The translations under genes were made by a program, and so were the position numbers. From Burkholderia glumae LMG 2196 = ATCC 33617 (GTDB taxonomy: Bacteria > Pseudomonadota > Gammaproteobacteria > Burkholderiales > Burkholderiaceae), in the NCBI RefSeq assembly GCF_000960995.1, contig NZ_CP009434.1, positions 806,001 to 870,000 on the forward strand: a stretch of DNA of 64,000 nucleotides, in the 5' to 3' direction. Of the stretch, positions 52,586 to 61,601 are shown piece by piece (the stretch's first letter is position 1; every line of letters begins with the position of its first letter). The notes below the pieces were generated by a model. The model made no database searches. It saw only the letters and a list, made by a program, of their open reading frames with translations, and was not told where the DNA came from.

Positions 52586-54208
52586 ATGACATCGCTATAC
52601 ATCACGGCAGCGCCGATTGGCGCCGTTCCCAAGTTTCTCGATCCGTTCGAGGCGACCTTTATTCCGTCTTTCCTGCTCGAGGGCTTTTTCGATGCCGACC
52701 GGTGTGCGTCGATTGCGGCCGATCTGAAGACGGACGGCTGGGAGGTGGTCCCGGCCGGTGGCCGGCTGCTGCAGGTCGGACATGCGCAACCGATCGACGA
52801 GCGCCTGCTGGCGGGCAACGCCCAGGCCGCCACGATCCGGCAGGCGCTGGAGGCGGCGCGGTGGACGCGGCGCGACGGTGCATGGCATCCGCCCCGGCTC
52901 GCGGCGCCGAACGCCGCGCACTTTCCGAAACCATGGCTCGCCGCGCTGTCGAATAAACTGGCACGCCGGATCGTGCTGCAATTGACCACTTACGGGTGGA
53001 TTGTTTCGGAGCAAGGCGATTTGCTCTGGGAGCATGAGCGCCAGCACCATTATTTGCCGCCCGCATTGATCGAGGCGATTGAAAAAGAATCGCCGGCATT
53101 ATTGAAGAATATGGAAGAGGCCGGCTGGATCGCCTGTGCGGCCGGTTATTGGCAGGCCGGCAAGGCGCGTTCGCCTTATCTGCCGATCACGCCGGAGGCG
53201 ATCACCGAGGAAACCATTCGCTCGATGCGCGCGGGCGCGGCGGTGGTGCATCTGCACACGCGCGATCTCAGCGATCGTCGGCGCATCGAGATTCCGGGCC
53301 TGGGCGTGGTGACGGTCGGCTCGCAGCGCAATCAGATCGTGCTCGACGACTACGACGCCATCGTGCCGATGGTGAAGAAGCGCGAGCCGGCCGCGATCCT
53401 GAACCTGTCCACCAGCGTGCGCGGCGACCGCCACGGCGCTCGCAGCAAGCTGCGGCGTGCGCATCTGAAGTTCTACGACGACGTGGGCTCGGCGCCCGAG
53501 GTCGCCTCGCTGAGCCCGGCCGCGGTGGTGTTCCAGGGCGGCGGCGGCTACGACAACGCGCCGGATTTCCTCGATGCGCAGTTCGACCATTTCGAACGGG
53601 TCGGCACGCGTCCCGAGGTGGAAGTGTTCAATCACGCGATCGTCGACAACGCCACCTCGCTCTATCGCGACCGGCTGCTGCGCACCGGCAAGCCGGTGCT
53701 GTTCATGCTGGTGGCGGGCGTCGATCAATACCGGCGCGATCCGATCACCGGCGAGGTGGAAGACGACTCGCTGATCGCCCGCGTGGTGCGCGAGGAAATC
53801 TCGAGCCTGCTGGCCGACGAGAGCGCGGACTCGCACCGGCGCGCGGTCGAGCTCGCGATCGGGCAGCTGCGCCCGGTGGTCGAGCGGCTGCGGGCCAGCT
53901 TCCCGGTGTCGAAGATCTCGATCCTGCTGCCGGGGCCGATGCAGAACCTGCTGGTCGACGTGGCGCTGGGGCTCGGGCTCGACGGCATCCGCGTGGGGCT
54001 GGAGGACGGCCTGACCGTCAACGATGCGCGCGTGCCGGGCGGCGTGCGCAAGGCACGCGGTACCTGGGAACAGGTGAGCCTGGTGCGCGAGGAGCTGCTC
54101 GGCAGGGGCGCGACGATCCTCACGGCGGCCCAGGTGCGCGACATGTTCGGGCTCGGCATCAAGCCGGCCGCGCGTCGCGAGCGCGACCCCCAGACCGCGG
54201 CGGGCTGA
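52586..54208 (+). CDS. BKACE-family enzyme with a large inserted repeat domain
   Basis: The 540-residue protein starts with the first BKACE strand (LYITAAPIGAVPK, about residues 4-16). About 155 extra residues follow. The usual continuation then resumes at PYLPITPEAITEETIRSMRAGAAVVHLHTRD (from about 176), with the metal ligands His-x-His. BKACE enzymes split beta-keto acids with acetyl-CoA. The insertion contains four degenerate repeats of the form Leu-x4-5-Gly-Trp-x5-Gly-x-Trp (TDGWEVV, ALEAARWTRRDGAWH, TTYGWIVSEQGDLLW, MEEAGWIACAAGYW). The insert is AT-richer than the rest. The carbonic anhydrase gene follows by 7 bp. A leading frame to 52532 was rejected in favour of the ATG with a GAGAGGG site. 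Confidence 0.75.
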   Translation: MTSLYITAAPIGAVPKFLDPFEATFIPSFLLEGFFDADRCASIAADLKTDGWEVVPAGGRLLQVGHAQPIDERLLAGNAQAATIRQALEAARWTRRDGAWHPPRLAAPNAAHFPKPWLAALSNKLARRIVLQLTTYGWIVSEQGDLLWEHERQHHYLPPALIEAIEKESPALLKNMEEAGWIACAAGYWQAGKARSPYLPITPEAITEETIRSMRAGAAVVHLHTRDLSDRRRIEIPGLGVVTVGSQRNQIVLDDYDAIVPMVKKREPAAILNLSTSVRGDRHGARSKLRRAHLKFYDDVGSAPEVASLSPAAVVFQGGGGYDNAPDFLDAQFDHFERVGTRPEVEVFNHAIVDNATSLYRDRLLRTGKPVLFMLVAGVDQYRRDPITGEVEDDSLIARVVREEISSLLADESADSHRRAVELAIGQLRPVVERLRASFPVSKISILLPGPMQNLLVDVALGLGLDGIRVGLEDGLTVNDARVPGGVRKARGTWEQVSLVREELLGRGATILTAAQVRDMFGLGIKPAARRERDPQTAAG

Positions 54209-54215
54209 GCGGGCC

Positions 54216-54746
54216 ATGGCGATTTATCGACTCGGGGATCGCGTGCCGTCGATCCACCCCGACGCGTTCGTGGCCGATTCGGCGGACGTGATCGGCGACG
54301 TGCGGCTCGACGCCGACACCAGCGTCTGGTTCGGTGCCGTGCTGCGCGGCGACACGGAGCCGATCGTGATCGGCGAGGGCACCAACGTGCAGGACGGTGC
54401 GGTGCTGCATACCGAACGCGATCGTCCGCTGCATGTGGCCGCTCACGTCACGATCGGGCACCAGGTGGTGCTGCACGGCTGCACGATCGGCGACTACAGC
54501 CTGGTCGGCATTCAGGCGGTGGTGCTCGACGGCGCGCAGATCGGCCGCCAGTGCCTGGTGGGCGCGGGCGCGGTCGTCACGGCCGGCACCGTGGTCCCGG
54601 ATGGCTCGCTGGTGCTCGGCGCGCCGGCCAAGGTGGTGCGGCCCTTGTCGGAGGCTGAACTCGCGCGCCTGCGCGGCAACATCGAGTTCTATGCCGACCA
54701 GCGGCGGCCGCAATACCTGCGCGAGCTGGTACGCGTGACGCGGTGA
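54216..54746 (+). CDS. gamma-carbonic anhydrase family protein
   Basis: This 176-residue left-handed beta-helix protein has the hexapeptide repeats and the three zinc-ligand His: VLHTE (about 65), IGHQ (about 81) and VLHGC (about 86). It resembles YrdA/PaaY-type proteins, which may hydrate CO2 or hydrolyse CoA esters. It begins 7 bp after the BKACE-like gene and is co-transcribed with it. If it acts like PaaY, thioesterase clean-up of CoA intermediates made by the BKACE enzyme is a plausible job. Confidence 0.9.
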   Translation: MAIYRLGDRVPSIHPDAFVADSADVIGDVRLDADTSVWFGAVLRGDTEPIVIGEGTNVQDGAVLHTERDRPLHVAAHVTIGHQVVLHGCTIGDYSLVGIQAVVLDGAQIGRQCLVGAGAVVTAGTVVPDGSLVLGAPAKVVRPLSEAELARLRGNIEFYADQRRPQYLRELVRVTR

Positions 54747-54829
54747 GCCGGCGGGTGTGGCCGCCCCGCGTGGCCACGCCCGCCCGCCGCACCGGGCCGG
54801 CGCAGGCCTGCCCGATGCCCGCCGCGCGC

Positions 54830-55759
54830 CTAGTCCGGCTTGCCGCCGTAGGCGTGTGCCTGCGCCAGCAGCCAGCCGCGAAACGCGTCGAGCGGCCGGC
54901 TATGGCTCAGCTCGGTCGGATACACGAGGTAATAGGCCGCGTCGTCGGCGGCGGCCAGCCGTGCGGCCGCCGCCGACGGTGCCACGTAGGGCACCACGAT
55001 GCCGAGCTGGCGCTCGCGGCCGTCGACGAAGAACTTCGGCACCAGGGCGATGCCGAGCCCCGCTGCCGCGGCGCTGATCAGCATGGTATGCAGCTCGTAG
55101 CGGTCGCCCTGCATGGTGCCGGGTTGGTCCACGCCGAGCGAGGCGAACCAGCGTGCCCAGCCGTCGGGACGCGTGGTGGAATGCAGCAGCGGGTAGGCCA
55201 GCAGCTCGTGCGGCTTGCGCACGGGCCGCTTCAGCAGCGCCGGCGCGCAGACCGGCACGACTTCCTCGCCGAACAGGTAGTCGGCCGACGCGCCGGGCCA
55301 GGTCGGCTTGCCGTAATGGATCGCCGCCTCGAAATGCGATTCCGCGAACGAGAAGATGCCGGTGCGCGCCCCCATGTTCACGCGCACGTCGGGGGTGCCG
55401 TCGTAGAAGTCCTTCAGGCGCGGAATCAGCCATTGCGAGGCGAAGGTGGGCAGCACCGCCAGCTCCAGATAGCCGCCGCCGCTGCCGTGCGCGATGATCG
55501 AGAGCGTGTCGCGGTCGAGATGCTCGAGCGCGCGCCGCACCTGGGTGCTATACAGGCGCCCCGCGCGCGTGAGCACCACGCGCTGCTTGGCGCGCACGAA
55601 CAGGCGCACGCCGAGGCCGGCCTCCAGCGTCGCGATCTGCCGCGAGATCGCGCTTTCGGTCAGGAACAGCTCGCGCGCCGCGTAGGTGAAGCTCTCATGG
55701 CGCGACGCCGCCTCGAATGCCAGCAGCGCGCCCATGTTCGGTATCTTGAACTTGCGCAT
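54830..55759 (-). CDS. LysR family regulator, GcvA-like
   Basis: This 309-residue LysR protein has the helix-turn-helix LLAFEAASRHESFTYAARELFLTESAISRQIATLEAG and a GcvA-like effector domain. It is divergent from the HglS-type gene across 165 bp, so it is the likely regulator of the lysine-catabolic genes to its right. The AT-rich segment at 55760-55830 is the probable shared operator. Confidence 0.9.
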   Translation of the reverse strand: MRKFKIPNMGALLAFEAASRHESFTYAARELFLTESAISRQIATLEAGLGVRLFVRAKQRVVLTRAGRLYSTQVRRALEHLDRDTLSIIAHGSGGGYLELAVLPTFASQWLIPRLKDFYDGTPDVRVNMGARTGIFSFAESHFEAAIHYGKPTWPGASADYLFGEEVVPVCAPALLKRPVRKPHELLAYPLLHSTTRPDGWARWFASLGVDQPGTMQGDRYELHTMLISAAAAGLGIALVPKFFVDGRERQLGIVVPYVAPSAAAARLAAADDAAYYLVYPTELSHSRPLDAFRGWLLAQAHAYGGKPD

Positions 55760-55924
55760 GATGATTCCAAAAACGCATCAAGTCCCGATTTTATCTCGCT
55801 TTACGCCGGCCCCGATCGTTTCGATAATGCAGCGGGCTCAAGCGAGGCGGCGCCTGCGAATCGGGCGCGTGCCGCGCGCGGCCGGCCCGCCGGCGAGCCC
55901 GCCCCTGTTCCGACGAGAGACCCG

Positions 55925-56953
55925 ATGCGCAATCCCAACCTCGACACCCTGCTGTGCGCGCTGCTCGGCCCGGCTACTGCCGATGCGCTGTTCGCGACGC
56001 TGGACCTGCCGCCGTGCCTGGCCGATTGCGAGCCCGGCAGCGTCACGCGCGCCGAGCTCGCGCAAGCCATGAACATGGCGCTGTTCGAGGGCCTGCTCGA
56101 ACGCTCGCCGAACGGCCGCGCCTACACGCGCGAGACGGTCGAGGCGGGCGGCTCGGTGTGCTTCGATCACGGCGCGCTGCGCACCGTGCGCTGGCACGAC
56201 AACGGCGCGCTGCCGCCCGGCGAGGCCGCCTTCGCACGCATCCTGCGCCCGCTCGGGTTCCGCCCGAACGGCCGCTATCCGCTCGACCGGCTCGGCATGA
56301 CGGGCCGCGCCTACGCGCACGAGGACGCGCCCGAGCACATCGCCCAGTTCTTCGTCAGCGAGCTGCACCCCGAGCGTTTCTCGGCCGCGTTCCAGCACGC
56401 CGTCTCTAACGTGGTGTGCAGCTCGCGCGATCCGCTCACGCCCGAGGCCGCCGCCCTGCTCTGGGAGCTCGAGCGCGACGGCACGCTGCCGCTCGCGGCC
56501 GCGCAGCGGCTGCTGCCGGTGCTGGTGGGCGCGTTCGCGCGCCAGCACGACGTGCCGGCCGTGGCGGACTACGAGGTGCTGCTCGCCGAATCGGCCGAGA
56601 TGGCCTGGATCGCGACCGAGGGCAATGCGTTCAACCACGCCACCGACCGCGTGGCCGACGTGTTCGCGCTGGCCGAGGCCGAGAAGGCCAAGGGCCGGCC
56701 GATGAAGCCCGAGGTCGAGCGTTCGCGCTCGGGACGCGTGTTCCAGACCGCCTACCGCGCCGACATCGTCGAGCGCGAGTTCCGGACCGCCGACGGCCGC
56801 CTGCTCTCGCGCAGCGTGCCGGGCTCGTTCTACGAATTCATCACGCGCAAGCGCGAGTTCGATCGCGCCACGCAGCGCTGGACGCTCGACCTGCGCTTCG
56901 ACGCCGGCAACGCGCAGGGCATCTTCCGCATGACCGCGAACGCGGGCGGCTGA
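55925..56953 (+). CDS. hglS: 2-oxoadipate dioxygenase/decarboxylase (HglS, DUF1338)
   Basis: This 342-residue protein matches the DUF1338/HglS (YdcJ-like) family, an iron enzyme of the vicinal-oxygen-chelate type that turns 2-oxoadipate into D-2-hydroxyglutarate and CO2. The N-terminus (LLCALLGPATADALFATL), a conserved CFDHGALRTV segment and EGNAFNHATDRV with a metal-ligand-like His support this. It heads a plus-strand run with the ALDH, FAD oxidase and aminotransferase, giving the final steps of L-aminoadipate breakdown. The start at 55925 follows GAGAG at 6 bases. Confidence 0.85.
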   Translation: MRNPNLDTLLCALLGPATADALFATLDLPPCLADCEPGSVTRAELAQAMNMALFEGLLERSPNGRAYTRETVEAGGSVCFDHGALRTVRWHDNGALPPGEAAFARILRPLGFRPNGRYPLDRLGMTGRAYAHEDAPEHIAQFFVSELHPERFSAAFQHAVSNVVCSSRDPLTPEAAALLWELERDGTLPLAAAQRLLPVLVGAFARQHDVPAVADYEVLLAESAEMAWIATEGNAFNHATDRVADVFALAEAEKAKGRPMKPEVERSRSGRVFQTAYRADIVEREFRTADGRLLSRSVPGSFYEFITRKREFDRATQRWTLDLRFDAGNAQGIFRMTANAGG

Positions 56954-57640
56954 CGCGGCGCCGGCCCGAGCCTGCAGTCCGGCCGGGCGGCCTCCCGGTG
57001 CCGGACTTGATGAGCAAACCGCAAGAGGTGGTGCGCAGATCTCGTTTGATCCGCGCGTATTGGCTGCCGAGAATCACTTGCCGAGCACGAGCCGGCCGCC
57101 TGCGGCGGCGTCCCGCGCCGAATCGGCGGGACCGAACCCGCAGCCCCGAGCCCGCAATGCGCATTGCCCGACTCGCGGCGCCGCCGGCCCGTCGCCGCCG
57201 TCACGGGATTCGCGAAGCGAATGCCCACCGATAAGGAAGCGCCCGATGAAGATTCGTTCGAGATTCGCCCGCCGCATCGTTGCGCCTGCCGCGCCGGCCC
57301 GCGCGCGGTTCGCCCGCGGCGCCGGCCGGATCGTGAGCCGCGCGATGCAGCAGGCCGAGCCGGCGGCGCCCGCCGGCTATGACGCGCCGCTCACGGCGGC
57401 GCGCCACGACCGCATCAGCGGCGCCATCGCCTTCCCGGTCACGACGCGGCAGGGCGCTGCATGACGCCGGATGCGCAGGACCCGATACGGCGCATGGCGC
57501 GGCTCGGCCCGAAGCGCGCCGTGCGCGGGCGCATCGGCGCATCGCGGACCAGCCCGGCCGGCATCGCGCGCCGGCCGCCCGCGGCCTCGGTGCGGCAGCT
57601 TCTTCCTGTTTCCCTTTCCCGACTCTCCATAGGTGGCAAC
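56954..57640. other. leader region before the aminoadipate-semialdehyde dehydrogenase gene
   Basis: About 690 bp separate the HglS gene from the dehydrogenase start. The ribosome-binding site AGGTGG lies just before the GTG at 57641. A 72-codon frame (57246-57464) with a ribosome-binding site occurs inside. The gap is longer than expected for a tight operon, so the dehydrogenase may have its own promoter. Confidence 0.5.
57246..57464 (+). CDS. possible 72-residue small protein
   Basis: The ATG at 57246 follows AAGGAAG by 7 bases. The peptide starts MKIRSRFARRIVAPAAP and is Arg/Ala-rich with no recognised domain, like many chance frames in this GC-rich DNA, but it has a decent start and the right strand. 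Its stop overlaps an ATG that opens into the dehydrogenase frame. Treat as uncertain. Confidence 0.3.
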   Translation: MKIRSRFARRIVAPAAPARARFARGAGRIVSRAMQQAEPAAPAGYDAPLTAARHDRISGAIAFPVTTRQGAA

Positions 57641-59140
57641 GTGAACGCAACCCGCATCCTTTCCGAACTCGGTATCGAGCGTCTGGCCGACTCGGGCGAC
57701 CTCATCGTCCATTCGCCGATCGACGGCCAGCCGATCGGCCGCGTGGCGAGCCGCTCGGCGGCCGAAGTCGACGCGGCGCTCGATGCCGCGCAGCGTGCCT
57801 TCCTCGCCTGGCGCGAGGTGCCGGCGCCGCGCCGCGGCGAGCTGGTGCGCCTGCTCGGCAACAAGCTGCGCGAGAAGAAGCAGGCGCTCGGCGCGCTGAT
57901 CACGCTCGAATGCGGCAAGATCCTGCAGGAAGGGCTCGGCGAAGTGCAGGAGATGATCGACATCTGCGATTTCGCGGTGGGCCTGTCGCGCCAGCTGTAC
58001 GGCCTGACCATCGCCTCCGAGCGCCCCGGCCACCGGATGGCCGAGACCTGGCATCCGCTCGGCGTGTGCACGGTGATCTCGGCGTTCAACTTCCCGGCCG
58101 CCGTCTGGGCGTGGAACGCGGCGCTCGCGCTGGTGTGCGGCAACGCGGTGATCTGGAAGCCGTCGGAGAAGACGCCGCTCACCGCGCTGGCGGCCCAGCA
58201 GATTCTCGACGACGCGCTGCGCGAATTCGGCGACGCGCCGGCCGGCCTGTCGGCCGTGCTCAACGGCGGGCGCGAGGTGGGCGAGCAACTGGTGGCCGAT
58301 CCGCGCTCGAGTCTGGTGAGCGCCACCGGCAGCACCGCGATGGGCCGTGCGGTGGGCGTGGAAGTGGCGCGCCGCTTCGGCCGCTCGCTGCTCGAGCTGG
58401 GCGGCAACAACGCGGGCATCGTCTCGTCGACGGCGAACATGGAACTCGCGCTGCGCGGCATTCTGTTCTCGGCGGTCGGCACGGCCGGCCAGCGCTGCAC
58501 CTCGCTGCGGCGCCTGTTCGTGCAGGCCGACGTCTACGCGGCCACCGTCGAGCGGCTCAAGGCGCTCTACGCGAAGGTGACGATCGGCAATCCGCTCGAG
58601 GCCGGCACGCTGATGGGGCCGCTCATCGACGGCGCTTCGTTCGCGCGCATGCAGGCCGCGCTCGAGCAGGCCCGCCGCGAGGGCGGCACCGTGTTCGGCG
58701 GCGAGCGCCATGCGGTGCCGGGCCACGACGGCGGCTTCTATGTGCGGCCGGCGATCGTCGAGATGCCGGCGCAGACCGAGGTGGTGCTGACCGAGACCTT
58801 CGCGCCGATCCTCTACGTGCTGAAGTACGAGCGCTTCGACGAGGCGATCGCCGCCAACAACGCGGCCGCGCACGGCCTGTCGTCGTGCGTGTTTACGACC
58901 GATCTGCGCGAGAGCGAGCGCTTCCTGTCGGCGGCCGGCAGCGACTGCGGCATCGCCAACGTCAACATCGGCCCGAGCGGCGCCGAGATCGGCGGCGCGT
59001 TCGGCGGCGAGAAGGAGACGGGCGGCGGGCGCGAGTCGGGCTCCGACGCGTGGAAGAACTACATGCGCCGCGCCACCAACACCATCAACTACTCGTCGGC
59101 GCTGCCGCTCGCGCAGGGCATCGACTTCAACCTCGGCTGA
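57641..59140 (+). CDS. amaB: L-aminoadipate-semialdehyde / piperideine-6-carboxylate dehydrogenase (ALDH7-like)
   Basis: The 499-residue ALDH starts at a GTG with conserved ILSELGIERLADSGDLIVHSPIDG. It has the ALDH active site: AFNFPAAVWAWN, Lys173 in WKPSEKT, Glu252 in LELGGNNAG, and Cys286 in GQRCTSLRR. The sequence and neighbours fit the AmaB/ALDH7 group, which oxidises 2-aminoadipate 6-semialdehyde to 2-aminoadipate. The longer frame to 57461 gives a 60-residue Arg/Pro-rich extension that is unlikely. It is 44 bp before the FAD oxidase gene. Confidence 0.88.
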   Translation: MNATRILSELGIERLADSGDLIVHSPIDGQPIGRVASRSAAEVDAALDAAQRAFLAWREVPAPRRGELVRLLGNKLREKKQALGALITLECGKILQEGLGEVQEMIDICDFAVGLSRQLYGLTIASERPGHRMAETWHPLGVCTVISAFNFPAAVWAWNAALALVCGNAVIWKPSEKTPLTALAAQQILDDALREFGDAPAGLSAVLNGGREVGEQLVADPRSSLVSATGSTAMGRAVGVEVARRFGRSLLELGGNNAGIVSSTANMELALRGILFSAVGTAGQRCTSLRRLFVQADVYAATVERLKALYAKVTIGNPLEAGTLMGPLIDGASFARMQAALEQARREGGTVFGGERHAVPGHDGGFYVRPAIVEMPAQTEVVLTETFAPILYVLKYERFDEAIAANNAAAHGLSSCVFTTDLRESERFLSAAGSDCGIANVNIGPSGAEIGGAFGGEKETGGGRESGSDAWKNYMRRATNTINYSSALPLAQGIDFNLG

Positions 59141-59184
59141 GCGCGAGGCACGCGCGCCTGGCTGACCCCGGCAATGGAGCCTCC

Positions 59185-60357
59185 ATGAGTTCCCGCATCG
59201 TTGTCGTCGGCGGCGGCGTGATCGGCAGCGCGACCGCGTATTTCCTGCGGGCCTCGGACCCGAGCGCGTCGGTCACCGTGATCGAGCGCGACCCGACCTA
59301 CGCGCGCTCGTCGTCGGCGCTGTCGGCCGCCTCGATCCGGCAGCAGTTCTCCACGCCGCTGTCGATCCGCATGTCGCTGTTCGGCATCACGTTCCTGCGC
59401 GAACTCGGCGAACGGCTCGCGGTCGGCGGCGAGCGCCCGTCGATCGGCCTGCACGAGGGCGGCTATCTGTTCCTTGCCACGCCGGCCGGCGAGGCCACGC
59501 TGCGCGAGAACCACGCGCTGCAGCTGGCCGAGGGCGCGCAGATCCGGCTCATGGCGCCCGACGCACTGCGCGCGCGATTTCCCTGGCTCAACGTCGACGA
59601 TCTCGCCGCGGGCGCCTACGGCGAGCGCGGCGAGGGCTGGTTCGACGGCTACGGGCTGGTGCAGGCGCTGCGCAGGAAGGCACAGTCGCTCGGCGCGCGC
59701 TACCTGGCCGCCGAGGTGGTGGGGCTGGTGCGCGAGGGGCGCCGCATCACGCAGGTCGTCACGGCCGACGGCGAGCGCCATCCGTGCGATACCGTGGTCA
59801 ACGCGGCCGGCGCCTGGGCGAAGCGGATCGCGGCGCTGGCCGGCATCGAGCTCCCGGTTCACGCACGGCGCCGCAGCATCTTCAACGTGTCGTCGCCGGC
59901 CCGGCTCGGCGCCTGCCCGCTGCTGGTCGATCCGGGCGGCGTGTATTTCCGTCCCGAGGGGCGCACCTACCTTTGCGGCAGCTCGCCGTCGCCCGCGCAC
60001 GACGCCGACGACCTGCCGCTCGACGAGGTCGATCACGCGCTGTTCGACGAGGTGATCTGGCCGGCGCTCGCGCATCGCGTGCCGGGCTTCGAGGCGCTGC
60101 GCGTGGAGCGCAGCTGGTCCGGCTACTACGAGTACAACGTGTTCGATCACAACGCGATCATCGGCTACCACCCCGAACTCGAGAACTGCGTGTTCGCCAA
60201 TGGCTTCAGCGGGCACGGCCTGCAGCAGGGGCCGGCCACCGGGCGCGGCGTGAGCGAGCTGATCCTGAACGGGCGCTACACCTCGCTCGATCTGTCCGAA
60301 CTCGACTGGCGGCGCGTGCTGGAGCGGCGCCCGATCGTCGAGAAGAACGTGGTGTAA
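59185..60357 (+). CDS. FAD-dependent oxidoreductase, probable L-pipecolate oxidase (AmaA-like)
   Basis: This 390-residue DAAO-like flavoenzyme starts with VVVGGGVIGSATAYFL (FAD Rossmann motif, residues 5-20). Near the C-terminus are GYYEYNVFDHNAIIGYHPE and FANGFSGHGLQQGPATGRGVSELIL, the FAD-closing motif. It lies between the ALDH7-like and aminotransferase genes, so oxidation of L-pipecolate or a related cyclic amino acid to piperideine-6-carboxylate is the best reading. Sarcosine-oxidase-type substrates cannot be excluded. Confidence 0.82.
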   Translation: MSSRIVVVGGGVIGSATAYFLRASDPSASVTVIERDPTYARSSSALSAASIRQQFSTPLSIRMSLFGITFLRELGERLAVGGERPSIGLHEGGYLFLATPAGEATLRENHALQLAEGAQIRLMAPDALRARFPWLNVDDLAAGAYGERGEGWFDGYGLVQALRRKAQSLGARYLAAEVVGLVREGRRITQVVTADGERHPCDTVVNAAGAWAKRIAALAGIELPVHARRRSIFNVSSPARLGACPLLVDPGGVYFRPEGRTYLCGSSPSPAHDADDLPLDEVDHALFDEVIWPALAHRVPGFEALRVERSWSGYYEYNVFDHNAIIGYHPELENCVFANGFSGHGLQQGPATGRGVSELILNGRYTSLDLSELDWRRVLERRPIVEKNVV

Positions 60358-60371
60358 CGGGAGCGCGGGCG

Positions 60372-61601
60372 ATGATGTATGACTTCACCATGCCGTTTCG
60401 CGAGCCGGCCGGCTCGCCGATTCGCGAACTGTTCAAGTACCTCGGCCAGCCGGGGATGATCTCGCTGGCGGGCGGCTACCCGGCCGCCGGCCTGTTCGAT
60501 ACCGAGGGCCTGGCGGCCGCGGCCGAGCGCGCCTGGCGCCACCCGGTGCGCTGCCTGCAATACGGGCCGACCGACGGCCTGCCCGAGCTGAAGGCCGCGC
60601 TGGCCGCGCGGATGGCCGCGCGCGGCGCGCCCTGCAGGCCCGACGAGCTGGTGGTGACCACCGGCTCGCAGCAGGGGCTCGACCTGCTGCTGCGCGTGCT
60701 GGTGGCGCCCGGCGACGTGGTGCTGACCGAGCAGCCGGCCTATCCGGCCACGCTCGCGGCCCTGCGGCTGCAGCAGGCCAGCATCGTCACGCTGCCCACC
60801 GACCGCGACGGGCTCGACGTGCACGCGCTCGCCGCGCTGCTCGAATCGGGCCGCTGCGCGCGGCCCAAGCTGCTCTACACGGTGCCGACCTTCGCCAACC
60901 CCACCGGCGCCACGCTCACGCGCGAACGGCGCCTCGCGCTGCTCGCGCTCGCGGTGCGCCACGGCTTCGTGATCGTCGAGGACGATCCCTATGCCGAGCT
61001 GCGCTTCGCCGGCGCGCCGCTGCCCTCGCTGCTCGCGCTCGCCGCCGAGGTGCCGGGCGCGCGCGCGCACGTCGTGCATTTCGCGAGCCTGTCGAAGATC
61101 GTCGCGCCGGGGCTGCGGATCGGCTGGTGCGTCGCGCCCGCCGAGGTCGCGCGGCGCTGCACGGTGGCCAAGCAGACCGTCGATCTGTGCAGTTCGCCGT
61201 GGACCCAGGCGATCGCGGCCGAGTATCTGGACGGCGGCGCGCTCGACTCTCATCTGCCGCGCGTGGCGGCGGCCTATCGCGACAAGTGCGATGCGCTCTG
61301 CGACGCGCTCGACGCGGCGTTCGACGGTGCCATCACGTTTCACCGTCCCGAGGGCGGGCTGTTCGTCTGGGCGCGTGCCGCCGCGGTGGAGGCGGCGGCC
61401 TGGCTCGCGCAGGCGCTCGAGCGCAACGTGATGTTCGTGCCGGGCGGCGCGTTCTTCGCCGATCACGCCGATCCCGCGGCGCTGCGGCTGTCGTTCGCCG
61501 CGCCGGCGGCCGACGAGATCCGCGAGGGCGTGCGGCGGCTCAGGCTCGCGTTCGACGCGACGCTCGCGCAGGCGGGCGGCGCCAGCGCCGCGCCGCGCTG
61601 A
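60372..61601 (+). CDS. PLP aminotransferase, probable 2-aminoadipate transaminase
   Basis: This 409-residue class-I aminotransferase (LysN/ARO8-like) has MISLAGGYPAAGLFD near residue 29, TTGSQQGLDLL (96-106), VPTFANPTGATLT (171-183), and the PLP lysine Lys242 in HFASLSKIVAPGLRIGW. It would convert 2-aminoadipate to 2-oxoadipate, the substrate of the HglS enzyme upstream. It starts 14 bp after the FAD oxidase stop. The first of two adjacent ATGs was used. Confidence 0.87.
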   Translation: MMYDFTMPFREPAGSPIRELFKYLGQPGMISLAGGYPAAGLFDTEGLAAAAERAWRHPVRCLQYGPTDGLPELKAALAARMAARGAPCRPDELVVTTGSQQGLDLLLRVLVAPGDVVLTEQPAYPATLAALRLQQASIVTLPTDRDGLDVHALAALLESGRCARPKLLYTVPTFANPTGATLTRERRLALLALAVRHGFVIVEDDPYAELRFAGAPLPSLLALAAEVPGARAHVVHFASLSKIVAPGLRIGWCVAPAEVARRCTVAKQTVDLCSSPWTQAIAAEYLDGGALDSHLPRVAAAYRDKCDALCDALDAAFDGAITFHRPEGGLFVWARAAAVEAAAWLAQALERNVMFVPGGAFFADHADPAALRLSFAAPAADEIREGVRRLRLAFDATLAQAGGASAAPR

